Assembly (NCBI GenBank): GCA_016790225.1
Contig: JAEUOZ010000057.1
Coordinates: 1 to 52,817, forward strand
DNA: 52,817 nt
Direction of reading: 5' to 3'
From: Rubrivivax sp.
GTDB taxonomy: Bacteria > Pseudomonadota > Gammaproteobacteria > Burkholderiales > Burkholderiaceae
Under the pieces are notes generated by a model, which searched no databases, had not been told where the DNA came from, and worked only from the letters and a program-made list of their open reading frames with translations. The position numbers were made by a program, and so were the translations under genes. Positions 40,337 to 48,091 of this stretch are shown piece after piece (the stretch's first letter is position 1; the number at the start of each line of letters is the position of its first letter).

Positions 40337-41386
40337 TCAGGGCCCGCGCCGCGCCAGACCCAGGCGCTCCACCGTCAGCCGCTCCGCCGCGTGGATGCTG
40401 CGCATGCTGCGGCCATAGTCTTCCGGCCCGAGGTAGGCCAGTTCCTGGTCATGGCGCGCCAGTTCGGCCAGGTGCTGCGGATCGTGGATCGCGGCCTTGA
40501 AGGCCTCGTGCAGGATGCGCACCGTCTCCGGCGCCATGCCGGCCGGGCCTGCCAGGCCGTAGGGCGACTGCGCGACGATGCCCAGCCCCAGTTCCTTCAG
40601 CGTGGGCACGCTCGGCCAGCGCCGCGTGCGCCGTTCGCCGAAGGTGACCAGCAGGCGCAGCTGCCCGCCATCCACGAAGGGGGCAAAGCCATTGGAATTG
40701 ACGCCCGCCATCACCTGGCCGGAGGCCACTGCCAGCATCTGCTCGGAGGTGCCCTTGTACGGCACGTGCACATACTCCAGCCCGCGCGCGCCGAAGAGCT
40801 GATCCAGCACCACATGCGGCGTTGTTCCCACGCCGTTGGTGGAGATCGTCAGGTGTCCTGGCTGCGCGCGTGCGTAGGCGAACAGATCGTCCAGGCTGCG
40901 AAAGGGGCTGCCGGGCGCAACGACGACGCCGAAGGTCACGCCGCTGATCTGCAGGATGGGCGTGGTGTCGCGGATGGGGTCCCAGGTCACGCGCTGCGTC
41001 CAGGGCGCGCGGAAGACCGGCTGCGGCATCTGCGCGACCGTATAGCCATCCGGCGCAGCCTGCTGCAGCACCGGCATCACCAGCGTGCCGCCGGCGCCCG
41101 CGCGGTTTTCCACCACCACCTTCTGCCCCAGGTGATGGCCGGCCAGCTCGGCAATCAGGCGCAGGCTCTGATCGGTCGAGCCACCGGCGGCCCAGGGCAC
41201 CCACAGCGTCACGGGGCGCGAAGGAAAGCGATCGGCATGCACCGCGGCACTGGCGCCGGCCATGCTCGCCCCCAGGCCCAACGCGGCCAGGCCGCGCAAG
41301 GCCTGACGCCGCGAGATCGCTGCAGGCTTCAGCGGCCTGGCCGCCGTTTCGCCTGAGGGCCAGGCCGGCTCTTGAATCAGTTCCAT
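40337..41386 (-). CDS. Bug/TctC-type periplasmic binding protein with Tat signal
   Basis: 349 residues. An N-terminus of about 24 residues precedes a twin-arginine signal (SRRQALRGLAALGLGAS). The mature part starts FPSRPVTLWVPWAAGGSTDQ, followed by VVENRAGAGGTLVMPVLQQA and YKGTSEQMLAVASGQVMAGV, all typical of Bug (Bordetella uptake gene) receptors that bind small carboxylates. No TctA/TctB membrane partners are encoded nearby, which is common for Bug proteins. ATG 41386 overlaps the end of the upstream lipoprotein gene by 10 nt. Last gene of the minus-strand operon. Ligand unknown. Confidence 0.85.
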   Translation of the reverse strand: MELIQEPAWPSGETAARPLKPAAISRRQALRGLAALGLGASMAGASAAVHADRFPSRPVTLWVPWAAGGSTDQSLRLIAELAGHHLGQKVVVENRAGAGGTLVMPVLQQAAPDGYTVAQMPQPVFRAPWTQRVTWDPIRDTTPILQISGVTFGVVVAPGSPFRSLDDLFAYARAQPGHLTISTNGVGTTPHVVLDQLFGARGLEYVHVPYKGTSEQMLAVASGQVMAGVNSNGFAPFVDGGQLRLLVTFGERRTRRWPSVPTLKELGLGIVAQSPYGLAGPAGMAPETVRILHEAFKAAIHDPQHLAELARHDQELAYLGPEDYGRSMRSIHAAERLTVERLGLARRGP

Positions 41387-42135
41387 GTCATCAGGTCCAT
41401 CGTCAGCGTACCGCCGACCAGGAAAGTGGATTGGGCAGGTTCTTCGCGCGTCAGGCGCACCAGGCCGGGGCCGGGGCAGTACCACTCGGTGGTCGTCAAG
41501 GGCATGTCGCGCCAGCCCACGACAGGGTCGGCGAACAGCCGCAGCACGGCGCGGCCGCGCACTCGCACGCAGCGCTCGAAGCGGCCGATGCGGGTCTGCA
41601 CCGCTTCGTCCACCGCCTCGATGCTGTAGCTCATGGGCACGGACGGGTGCGTGTGACGGATCTCCGGCGGAAACTCCTGGCGCCGGCGCAGCAGGTAGGC
41701 CGTGGTGGGGTGCTGCCAGTTCGTGCCCACGGCCAGCGGCAGCTTCAGAACATAACGCTTCATCGCATCGGCTTGCGGCTCGGCGTCCAGATCGGTCCGG
41801 GTGGCCACGCGGTAGATGCCGCTGTCGTCGCTGCGCAGAAACCACTCCACGCCATCGGCACTGCGCCGCACCCAGGCCGGCGCGTCGCCGACCGTGGCGC
41901 GGCCTTCGGTGCTGAGCTCCCGGGTCTCGTGCTCCACCGTGTTGTTCTCCCACTCGATGCGCACGTCGTAGGTCCAGCGCTGGCCGCCTTCCAGCGGAAA
42001 CAGCGTCTGCTGCGGCGCGGGGCTGCAGGCGCACAGCAGGCCGGCCCAGCCCAGCAGCGCCGCCACCGCCGGACGGCGCCGACCCGCGCCGGCCTGCAAG
42101 GCCGATCGCGCGAACCTGGGAGCGAGCCGGCTCAT
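41377..42135 (-). CDS. Uncharacterised envelope lipoprotein
   Basis: 252 residues from ATG 42135. An Arg-rich N-terminus and a hydrophobic stretch AALLGWAGLLCAC end in a probable lipobox (LCAC, lipidated Cys before SPAPQQT). The mature domain is rich in beta-strand-like segments (LFPLEGGQRWTYDVRIEWEN; GIYRVATRTDLDAEPQ; ERCVRVRGRAVLRLFADP) and ends TMDLMTWN. I do not recognise the family. An in-frame ATG at 42171 would overlap the preceding gene. It lies in a tightly packed operon with MotA/ExbD-like proteins, so an outer-membrane-side partner role is possible but is inference. Confidence 0.75.
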   Translation of the reverse strand: MSRLAPRFARSALQAGAGRRRPAVAALLGWAGLLCACSPAPQQTLFPLEGGQRWTYDVRIEWENNTVEHETRELSTEGRATVGDAPAWVRRSADGVEWFLRSDDSGIYRVATRTDLDAEPQADAMKRYVLKLPLAVGTNWQHPTTAYLLRRRQEFPPEIRHTHPSVPMSYSIEAVDEAVQTRIGRFERCVRVRGRAVLRLFADPVVGWRDMPLTTTEWYCPGPGLVRLTREEPAQSTFLVGGTLTMDLMTWN

Positions 42136-42136
42136 C

Positions 42137-42637
42137 TCATTTCTCCGGCAGTTGCGGCTGCGGCAGATCACGGATCTTCACGTTCTGCTCGTCGCTGCCG
42201 GGCCGCAGCCAGGACAGACCCTTCGGCCCGGTCTTCGGCTCTGCCGTCCCCATCTGAGAGACCCCCTGGCGCACCTTCTTCATGCCTTCGCTGAGCAGCG
42301 CATGCAGATCCTTGGTGTACGGCAGCCTGAAGGCGCGCGGGGCGCCGGCGGGTTTGCCCATTTCCAGCGCCGTGACCCACACGTAGAGCGCGCCGGCGCT
42401 GGTCTTGTTGGGCTCTTCGATCACCGCGGCCAGCAGCACGAAGCGCTCGGGCAGCGCCTGACGGCTGGGCCAGCCCCACACGTCGTCGAGCGAGCGATCG
42501 GCCGCGAAGTACAGCCCGGTGACGGACAGCACCAGCAGCGCCTTGGCCCAGCGCGGCCAGTTCGAGGCCAGCAGTGCAAGCGCGGCGATGAAGGCCAAGG
42601 CCACGAAGGCCCACAAGAAGCCGTCGGTGGCCGTCAT
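42137..42637 (-). CDS. Uncharacterised two-span membrane protein
   Basis: 166 residues from ATG 42637. Two predicted helices (about 7-25 and 31-47) with a very short loop, then a soluble domain containing DRSLDDVWGWPSRQALPERF and VWVTALEMGKPAGAPRAFRL, and a polar tail. Not a family I recognise. The stop codon abuts the next gene's ATG (42137/42135). It follows the ExbD-like gene by 31 nt. The helical hairpin with a cytoplasmic or periplasmic domain suggests a third component of the ion-driven module. Confidence 0.7.
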   Translation of the reverse strand: MTATDGFLWAFVALAFIAALALLASNWPRWAKALLVLSVTGLYFAADRSLDDVWGWPSRQALPERFVLLAAVIEEPNKTSAGALYVWVTALEMGKPAGAPRAFRLPYTKDLHALLSEGMKKVRQGVSQMGTAEPKTGPKGLSWLRPGSDEQNVKIRDLPQPQLPEK

Positions 42638-42668
42638 GTTCGCTCCCGGCGCGCGGTGCACGCCGTCA

Positions 42669-43271
42669 TCAGATCCGCTCCACGAGGGTCTTGGCCAGCG
42701 TATTGACGCCGCTGACGCCACCTTGCGGATCCACGCTGAAGCGCGCCGCGGTCGCCTCGTCACCCTTGCGCTGCACCGTCACGCTGCCGTAGTAGACGAC
42801 CTCGGCGCGCGGATTGACCTTGACCACCGAGACGTTCACGGTCACCGGTTCGCCGTTCTGGGTCTCGTAGTAGTGCACGTTGACCGTGTACTCGCCGGGT
42901 GCGAAGCCGCGGATCGTCACCACCTCCTGGTTCAGCGGGTTCACCACCTTCTGGCCGTTGATGACGATGGTGTCGTTGGACAGGCCGCGGTCGTCGCGGT
43001 CCAGGTGCATCATCCCGGCCTCGCGGGAGCGGAACCACACCAGGTTGCCGCCCGGATCCTGCACCCAGGTGTCGATGTCGTTGGGGTTCAGGTCGGGCCA
43101 GGTGACGGTGATGATGAACTCCGCCTTGGCATCGATGACGCCGGTCTTGGCCTTGGGGTTCATGGCGATCATCGCGATGGCAAAGAGCATCACGAAGGCC
43201 AGCAGCGTGTTGAAGAGCAGGTCCGAGAAGGGATCCAGCTCGTCGAAGCGGCGCTTGCGCAGCAGCGCCAT
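42669..43271 (-). CDS. ExbD/MotB-like anchor with DUF2135-type domain
   Basis: 200 residues from ATG 43271, which overlaps the MotA-like stop. A basic N-terminus is followed by one helix (about 17-38); D17 in PFSDLLFNTLLAFVM sits where ExbD and MotB carry the proton-binding aspartate. The periplasmic part (DIDTWVQDPGGNLVWF; HLDRDDRGLSNDTIVI; RGFAPGEYTVNVHYYE) resembles YfaP/DUF2135 domains rather than the ExbD fold. This combination of an ion-coupled helix with a DUF2135-like head is unusual. It pairs with the MotA/ExbB-like gene immediately upstream. Confidence 0.8.
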   Translation of the reverse strand: MALLRKRRFDELDPFSDLLFNTLLAFVMLFAIAMIAMNPKAKTGVIDAKAEFIITVTWPDLNPNDIDTWVQDPGGNLVWFRSREAGMMHLDRDDRGLSNDTIVINGQKVVNPLNQEVVTIRGFAPGEYTVNVHYYETQNGEPVTVNVSVVKVNPRAEVVYYGSVTVQRKGDEATAARFSVDPQGGVSGVNTLAKTLVERI

Positions 43272-43969
43272 CAGGGGCTCCCAGCGTCGGCCGTCGCCGC
43301 GCCCTGCGGCGTTGGCTGCGGTGAAGCGTCGGCCAGGATGTCCGCCACCAGGCGGTCGGCCATGCGGTCCAGCAGCAGCAGCTGCAGCCCGAGCCAGAGG
43401 TTGGCCACCAGGCCCACCAGCGTGGTGTACAGCGCGATGGCCATGCCCTGGGTCATCTGCTTGAGCAGGTTCTGCACCTGATCCAGATCGAAGCTGGGCA
43501 TGCGCCCGATCTGCGTGGCCATCACGATGAAGCCCACCACGGTACCCAGCAGGCCCAGCTTGATGGCCGCGGCGGCAAACCACCAGGCTGTCTCGTGCGG
43601 GCCGTGGCTGCGTTCGCTCAGCAGCTGCGCGGCGATCTCCGGTGCGCCGCTGCGCTCGCGCCGGTAGCTGGCGCGCCAGGCCGCGCCAGCCGGCAATTGC
43701 GCCTGCAGGCGCCAGGCGCGCCAGCCAATCCATCCCGTGACCACCGCCGAGAGGGCGACGATGCCCAGGCTGATGCCGCTGGGATCGCCCTCCACCAGTG
43801 CGTGCCACAGGCCGCGCCGCTGCATCCACCAGGCGGCAAAGGCCACCAGCCCGGCCTGTGCGGCCCAGGCCCAGAACAGCCACTGCAGGCTGCGCGCCAG
43901 GCGGCTGTCGCGCGCGGGCGCGGGATCGGAGAGGGCCGGCGCGCGGCGCTTGCGAACGAGCGCGATCAC
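43271..43969 (-). CDS. MotA/TolQ/ExbB-family proton channel protein
   Basis: 232 residues. Two N-terminal helices (about 28-48 and 65-83), a cytoplasmic loop, then two channel helices with the family motifs KLGLLGTVVGFIVMATQIG and MTQGMAIALYTTLVGLVANL. Such proteins form pentameric ion channels that drive MotB/ExbD-type partners. The start overlaps the ABC permease stop and the stop overlaps the ExbD-like start (TGATG), so all three are translationally coupled. The substrate or process energised is unknown. Confidence 0.85.
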   Translation of the reverse strand: MIALVRKRRAPALSDPAPARDSRLARSLQWLFWAWAAQAGLVAFAAWWMQRRGLWHALVEGDPSGISLGIVALSAVVTGWIGWRAWRLQAQLPAGAAWRASYRRERSGAPEIAAQLLSERSHGPHETAWWFAAAAIKLGLLGTVVGFIVMATQIGRMPSFDLDQVQNLLKQMTQGMAIALYTTLVGLVANLWLGLQLLLLDRMADRLVADILADASPQPTPQGAATADAGSP

Positions 43970-44784
43970 GCCGGGCCTCCCGGGCGCTTGCTCAGGGCGC
44001 CAAAGCCGCGCTGCGGGTCATAGCCCCAGCTGGCCAGTGCAAAGCACAGCGCCAGCGTACCCAGCACCACCACCGGTGCCCAGCCTGGATCCTTGCCATA
44101 CATCGCAAAGCGCATCCACTCCACCGCATGCGTGAAGGGATTCAGCCGCGCGAGCTGGTAGACCCACTCGGCACCCGATTCCTGCAGCTTCCACAAGGGG
44201 TAGAGCGCCGTGGACATGAAATACATCGGGAAGATGACGAAATTCATCGTGCCGGCGAAGTTCTCGAGCTGGCGGATGTGAACCGACAGCAGCAGGCCCA
44301 GGGCGCCCAGCATCAGCGCCGAGCCCACGGCCGCCAGCAGCAGGTGCGGCGTCTGCGGGCCCAGCAGCGGCAGCTGCGTGCCGATGAGCCAGGCCACGAT
44401 GACGAACGCCAGCGCCTGCAGCAGCGAGAGCACGGCGGTGGCCGTCAGCTTGGCCAGCAGGATCCAGGGGCGCGGCAGGGGCGCCGTGAGCAGCAGCCGC
44501 ATCAGGCCCATCTCGCGGTCGTAGACCATGGCCAGGCTGCTCTGCATGCCGTTGAACAGCAGCACCATGCCGATCAGGCCGGGCGCGATGTAGACGTCGT
44601 AGGGGATGTAGGTGTCGTAGGGCTCGACGATGGCCACGCCGAAGACATTGCGAAAGCCCGCCGCAAACACCGCCAGCCACAACAGCGGCCGCACCAGCGC
44701 CGACACCAGGCGCCCATACTGCCGGCCGAACTTCATCAGCTCGCGCACGACGATGGCCCACAGGGCCTGCCAGGCGTGCCGCAT
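43966..44784 (-). CDS. ABC-2 type permease, PQQ-linked alcohol-oxidation ABC system
   Basis: 272 residues from ATG 44784. Six predicted helices of the ABC-2 (export-type) fold. Characteristic segments are PYDVYIAPGLIGMVLLFNGM, SSLAMVYDREMGLMRLLLTA and NFVIFPMYFMSTALYPLWKL. It matches the permease that accompanies the PQQ-dependent alcohol system genes (PedC-type). The frame extends to 44901, inside the neighbouring gene. It is encoded with its ATPase (47013-47753), a beta-propeller protein and a dedicated binding protein. Confidence 0.88.
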   Translation of the reverse strand: MRHAWQALWAIVVRELMKFGRQYGRLVSALVRPLLWLAVFAAGFRNVFGVAIVEPYDTYIPYDVYIAPGLIGMVLLFNGMQSSLAMVYDREMGLMRLLLTAPLPRPWILLAKLTATAVLSLLQALAFVIVAWLIGTQLPLLGPQTPHLLLAAVGSALMLGALGLLLSVHIRQLENFAGTMNFVIFPMYFMSTALYPLWKLQESGAEWVYQLARLNPFTHAVEWMRFAMYGKDPGWAPVVVLGTLALCFALASWGYDPQRGFGALSKRPGGPA

Positions 44785-44842
44785 CAGACGGCCCTGCCTG
44801 GCACTGGCGGTGCCATCGGCGCGCAGCGGCAGGCGAGCCGCC

Positions 44843-46036
44843 TCATGACCGCGCCTTGCACAGTCTTTCCGGTGCGTCGGCGCCCAGCGTATCCAGCGCA
44901 TCGCGCGGGTGCAGCACGCCGTCCACCGGCGCCATCCCCAGCACGGCCTGACCGTCGCTCAGCACCAGGGGCTGGCGCAACTGGCCGTCCCAGGGCCGCA
45001 GGCTCATCAGGACACCTTTGGACCCGTCCAGACTCACCTCGCCCAGCGCCTTGTGGAAGGCGGCCGCCGGGCCCTTGGGCGCAGCGACTGCGGCCGCGAC
45101 CAGCGCCTTGCCGGCCATCCAGGCCGTCCAGTCGTGCGCGCTCATCGGACGGCCCACGGCCTTGATCAGGCGCCGCGTCACCTGCGGGCCACCATAACGC
45201 TCGAAACGCGGCGACCAGGCGAGCGCGACAAGACCGCCGTCACCCACCACCGGGCGCGGCAGCGCCGTGCGGTAAGGCAGCAGCGCAGCGAACTCGCCGT
45301 CCGTATCCACCACCCACACCGCGTCGTAGCTGCCCTGCGTCAGCAGCAGCGGATTGGCCAGATCGCGCTCGCGCGGATCTGCCGACAGCTTGAAGGGTCT
45401 GCTGCCGGCGAGCTTCAGGCCATAACGGCGCAGGCTGGCCTGCACCGTGGCCCCGCGCTCGGCGTCCGCCTCGCCGGGGCCGGTCAGCAGCAGCACGTTG
45501 CGCCAGTTGCGCTGCACCAGCCACTGCGCCAGTGCGTCAGCCCGCATGCGGTCGCTGGCCGCAAAGTGCCACAGGTTGCGCCGGCAGTCCTGCTGGCGCA
45601 GCGCGTCCGAACCGGCGCTGAGGTTGAGCACGGGCAGCCGCGCGCCATCGGCCGCGGCCAGCAGCCAGGCGGCCGGCAAATCTGCCAGCAAGGCGACATG
45701 GCCGGCCTTCTCCGCACGCGCGGCGGCTGCGCGCGCCGCCGCGGCGTCGGCCACGGCCACCGGCTCCAGTTCCAGCCGCGCCCCCGCGGCTTCGAGCTCC
45801 ATCTGCGCTTCGCCCAGCGCCACGCGCAAGGCGTCCAGCGCCGGGCCCGTGGGGTGGCCCAGGTAGCCACGCTCCAGGCGCGCGCGGTTGAGCCGCCCGT
45901 CGTCCTGCGGCGTGAGCAGCATGAGCTTGAAGCTCAGCGCCTGCGCCGGACCGGCCAGCAGCAAACCCAGCGTCAACGCCAGCGCCGATGCCAGGGCCGT
46001 CGTCCGCAGGGGCCAGGAACGCCTGCAGCACATCAC
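44843..46036 (-). CDS. PQQ-dependent alcohol system ABC substrate-binding protein
   Basis: 397 residues. A Sec signal (about 12-34, LASALALTLGLLLAGPAQA) precedes a type I periplasmic-binding fold: FKLMLLTPQDDGRLNRARLE, LPVLNLSAGSDALRQQDCRR, LWHFAASDRMRADALAQWLV and WVVDTDGEFAALLPY. This pattern fits the binding protein that co-occurs with PQQ alcohol dehydrogenase ABC genes. The start overlaps the beta-propeller stop by 4 nt. The ligand is not known; pairing with an export-type permease is a known oddity of this system. Confidence 0.88.
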   Translation of the reverse strand: MMCCRRSWPLRTTALASALALTLGLLLAGPAQALSFKLMLLTPQDDGRLNRARLERGYLGHPTGPALDALRVALGEAQMELEAAGARLELEPVAVADAAAARAAAARAEKAGHVALLADLPAAWLLAAADGARLPVLNLSAGSDALRQQDCRRNLWHFAASDRMRADALAQWLVQRNWRNVLLLTGPGEADAERGATVQASLRRYGLKLAGSRPFKLSADPRERDLANPLLLTQGSYDAVWVVDTDGEFAALLPYRTALPRPVVGDGGLVALAWSPRFERYGGPQVTRRLIKAVGRPMSAHDWTAWMAGKALVAAAVAAPKGPAAAFHKALGEVSLDGSKGVLMSLRPWDGQLRQPLVLSDGQAVLGMAPVDGVLHPRDALDTLGADAPERLCKARS

Positions 46037-47016
46037 TCGATCACCAGCACCGTGTGCGGCACGCGGCCCATCTTCACGGTCTTCAGCGGCTTGGCCGTTG
46101 CCACATCGATGATGGTCAGGTCATCGGACAGCCCGTTCACGGCCAGCAGCGTCTTCTCGGACCTGTCCAGCGCCACGCTCCACACGCGCTTGCCCACCAG
46201 CACCAGATCGGTCACCTTGCGCGTGGCGACGTCGACGAAGGCGACATGGCTGGCGCGGCCCAGGCCGACGAAGGCGCGCTTGCCGTCGCGCGACATCGTC
46301 AGGCCCACCGGCGTGATGTCCGCCTCGCGCGCGCCCTTGACCTGGAACTTCAGTGTCTCGATGGGCTGGTTCGTGCGCGTATCGATCACCGTGACGCTGG
46401 CATCCAGCTCGTTGCTCACCCACAGCTGGCTGCCGTCGGGCGTCAGCGCAAAGCGCCGCGGGCGTTTGCCGGTCTTGACGTTGGCCACGATGCGGGCCGT
46501 GGCCAGATCGATCACATGCACGACGTTGGCCACTTCGCTGGTGACGTAGAGCGTCTTGCCATCGGCGCTGAGCTTGACGCCTTCGGGCTCGCCGCCGACC
46601 TTGATCTCGCTCTTGCGCTGTCCGCTGGCGAGATCGATGATGCCCACCACGGCGTCTTCCTCGTTGGAGACGTAGAGCGTCTTGCCGTCGGGCGCGATGT
46701 CGAAGATCTCCGGGTCCTGCCCCAGCTTCACGCGGCGAAGGGACTGGCGGGTGGCCACGTCGATCACATCGGCCTCTCCGGAATCACCGCAGGCCACGAG
46801 GATCTGGCGGCGATCGGGCGTCAGCTGCATGTGGCGCGGGCGCTTGCAGGTGGCGATGACGCCGGTGACGGCCTGCGTCTTCAGATCCAGGATCGTCAGC
46901 GCGTGATCCTTCTCGCTGGATACCAGCGCGAGGCCCTGGGCCGCGACGGCCAGCGGCAGCACCAGGGGTGCCAGCAGCAGCCAGCGAAGGCGGCAGCGAT
47001 TGAACGAGCCAGTCAT
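46033..47016 (-). CDS. PQQ-catabolism-associated YVTN beta-propeller protein
   Basis: 327 residues. A signal peptide (about 10-27) is followed by roughly seven repeats of the YVTN type, e.g. DKDHALTILDLKTQAVTGVI-like, GKTLYVSNEEDAVVGIIDLA, GKTLYVTSEVANVVHVIDLA, GSQLWVSNELDASVTVIDTR and GKRAFVGLGRASHVAFVDVA. Secreted propellers of this kind sit in PQQ-dependent alcohol oxidation operons; their biochemical role is not established. Overlaps of 4 nt on both sides couple it to the ATPase and binding-protein genes. Confidence 0.9.
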   Translation of the reverse strand: MTGSFNRCRLRWLLLAPLVLPLAVAAQGLALVSSEKDHALTILDLKTQAVTGVIATCKRPRHMQLTPDRRQILVACGDSGEADVIDVATRQSLRRVKLGQDPEIFDIAPDGKTLYVSNEEDAVVGIIDLASGQRKSEIKVGGEPEGVKLSADGKTLYVTSEVANVVHVIDLATARIVANVKTGKRPRRFALTPDGSQLWVSNELDASVTVIDTRTNQPIETLKFQVKGAREADITPVGLTMSRDGKRAFVGLGRASHVAFVDVATRKVTDLVLVGKRVWSVALDRSEKTLLAVNGLSDDLTIIDVATAKPLKTVKMGRVPHTVLVIE

Positions 47017-47753
47017 GCAGGTATCTCCTTTCTTGAAACGTCAGTGGTGGCGCGGATGAAGGCCTCCTCCAGCGAGCCGCCGCCCAGGGCCTGCGCCACC
47101 TGGGCCGGCGCGCCATCGGCCAGCACCCGCCCACGGTGCAGCACCAGCACACGATCGGCTGCCGAGGCCTCTTCCACAAGATGGGTCGCCCACAGCACGG
47201 CAGTGCCGCGTTCAGCCACATCGGCACGGATCGCCGCCAGCAGGTCGCGGCGCGACTTGGGGTCCAGGCCCACGGTGGGCTCGTCCATCAGCAGCAGCCC
47301 CGGGCGGTGCAGCAGCGCGCGCACCAGCTCCACCTTGCGCCGGTTGCCGCCGGAGAGCTCGCGCGCGGGGCGCTGCAGATCGGCCGTCAGGCCCAGGGCC
47401 TGGCAACCGGCTTCGATGCGCGGTGCGGCCACGGCACGCGGCAGGCCGTGCAGATCGGCATGGAACTGCAGGTTGCGGCGCACGCTCAGGTCCAGATCCA
47501 GCGACATCTGCTGGAACACCACGCCCATGCGCGCCAGCGCAGCGGCTGCCTGCGTGCGCAGCAGGCGCCCATCCACGTGCACCTCGCCCGCGTCGGGCGC
47601 ATACAGGCCGGTGAGCAGCTGGAAGAGCGTGGACTTGCCGGCGCCGTTGGGGCCCAGCAGCGCCAGCCACTGGCCCGCCGGCACCTGCAGATCCAGGCCG
47701 TCCAGTGCCGTGCGCGCTCCGTAGCGCTTGGTCAGTCGTTCGATCTTGAGCAT
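47013..47753 (-). CDS. ABC transporter ATPase, PQQ-linked alcohol-oxidation system
   Basis: 246 residues from ATG 47753. Walker A GPNGAGKST is near residue 34, Q-loop VFQQMSLDLDLSVRRN, signature LSGGNRRKVELVRALLHRPG, and Walker B LLLMDEPTVGLDPKSR. It fits the ABC-2 exporter ATPases that pair with the permease at 43966. It is the first gene of a nine-gene minus-strand operon. An open frame continues to 48038 without family similarity. Confidence 0.92.
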   Translation of the reverse strand: MLKIERLTKRYGARTALDGLDLQVPAGQWLALLGPNGAGKSTLFQLLTGLYAPDAGEVHVDGRLLRTQAAAALARMGVVFQQMSLDLDLSVRRNLQFHADLHGLPRAVAAPRIEAGCQALGLTADLQRPARELSGGNRRKVELVRALLHRPGLLLMDEPTVGLDPKSRRDLLAAIRADVAERGTAVLWATHLVEEASAADRVLVLHRGRVLADGAPAQVAQALGGGSLEEAFIRATTDVSRKEIPA

Positions 47754-48091
47754 GCGGGCTTGAGGGTCCGGTTCGCGCAGGCTCCAGCCCGGCGCAACAC
47801 CACAGCATTCACTGTCCCGCGCGAAGCCCGGGGCGGGCAAGTGCGCGCATACCCGGGTGACCGGGGCCCAGGCTGCGGCAAGATGGCGCCATGCTGTTCC
47901 CAATTTGTGGTTTCCGGCGGTCGGCCAGCGGCCCTGAGGGCTTGCTCGCCGCCGACCTCGCTCCATCCTGTTGCAACTTGGGACAGCCCGCTTGGCGCGG
48001 CTTGTTGCAGGAGGCGCTGGGCTTGGCCTGCGGAACATGGTGCCGGATGCACGCTCGCCTGCATCGGCCGCCGCAGGGGCCTTTCGCCGGG
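47754..48091. other. Divergent intergenic region between ABC ATPase and quinoprotein-relay gene
   Basis: About 338 bp. It must hold promoters for both directions, but no convincing -35/-10 or consensus sigma-54 element was found. The plus-strand frame from 47891 is open, yet its first 67 codons look non-conserved (Cys- and Pro-rich) and are not annotated as coding. Confidence 0.5.

Noticed and set aside
47990..48020. TGGCGCG followed by TTGCA, resembling a sigma-54 promoter before the hydrolase-like gene
   Set aside because: The GG to GC separation is 11 bp instead of 10, which is normally not tolerated.
47891..48091. 67-codon N-terminal extension of the hydrolase-like protein
   Set aside because: A signal peptide begins at ATG 48092; upstream residues look random and would block export.
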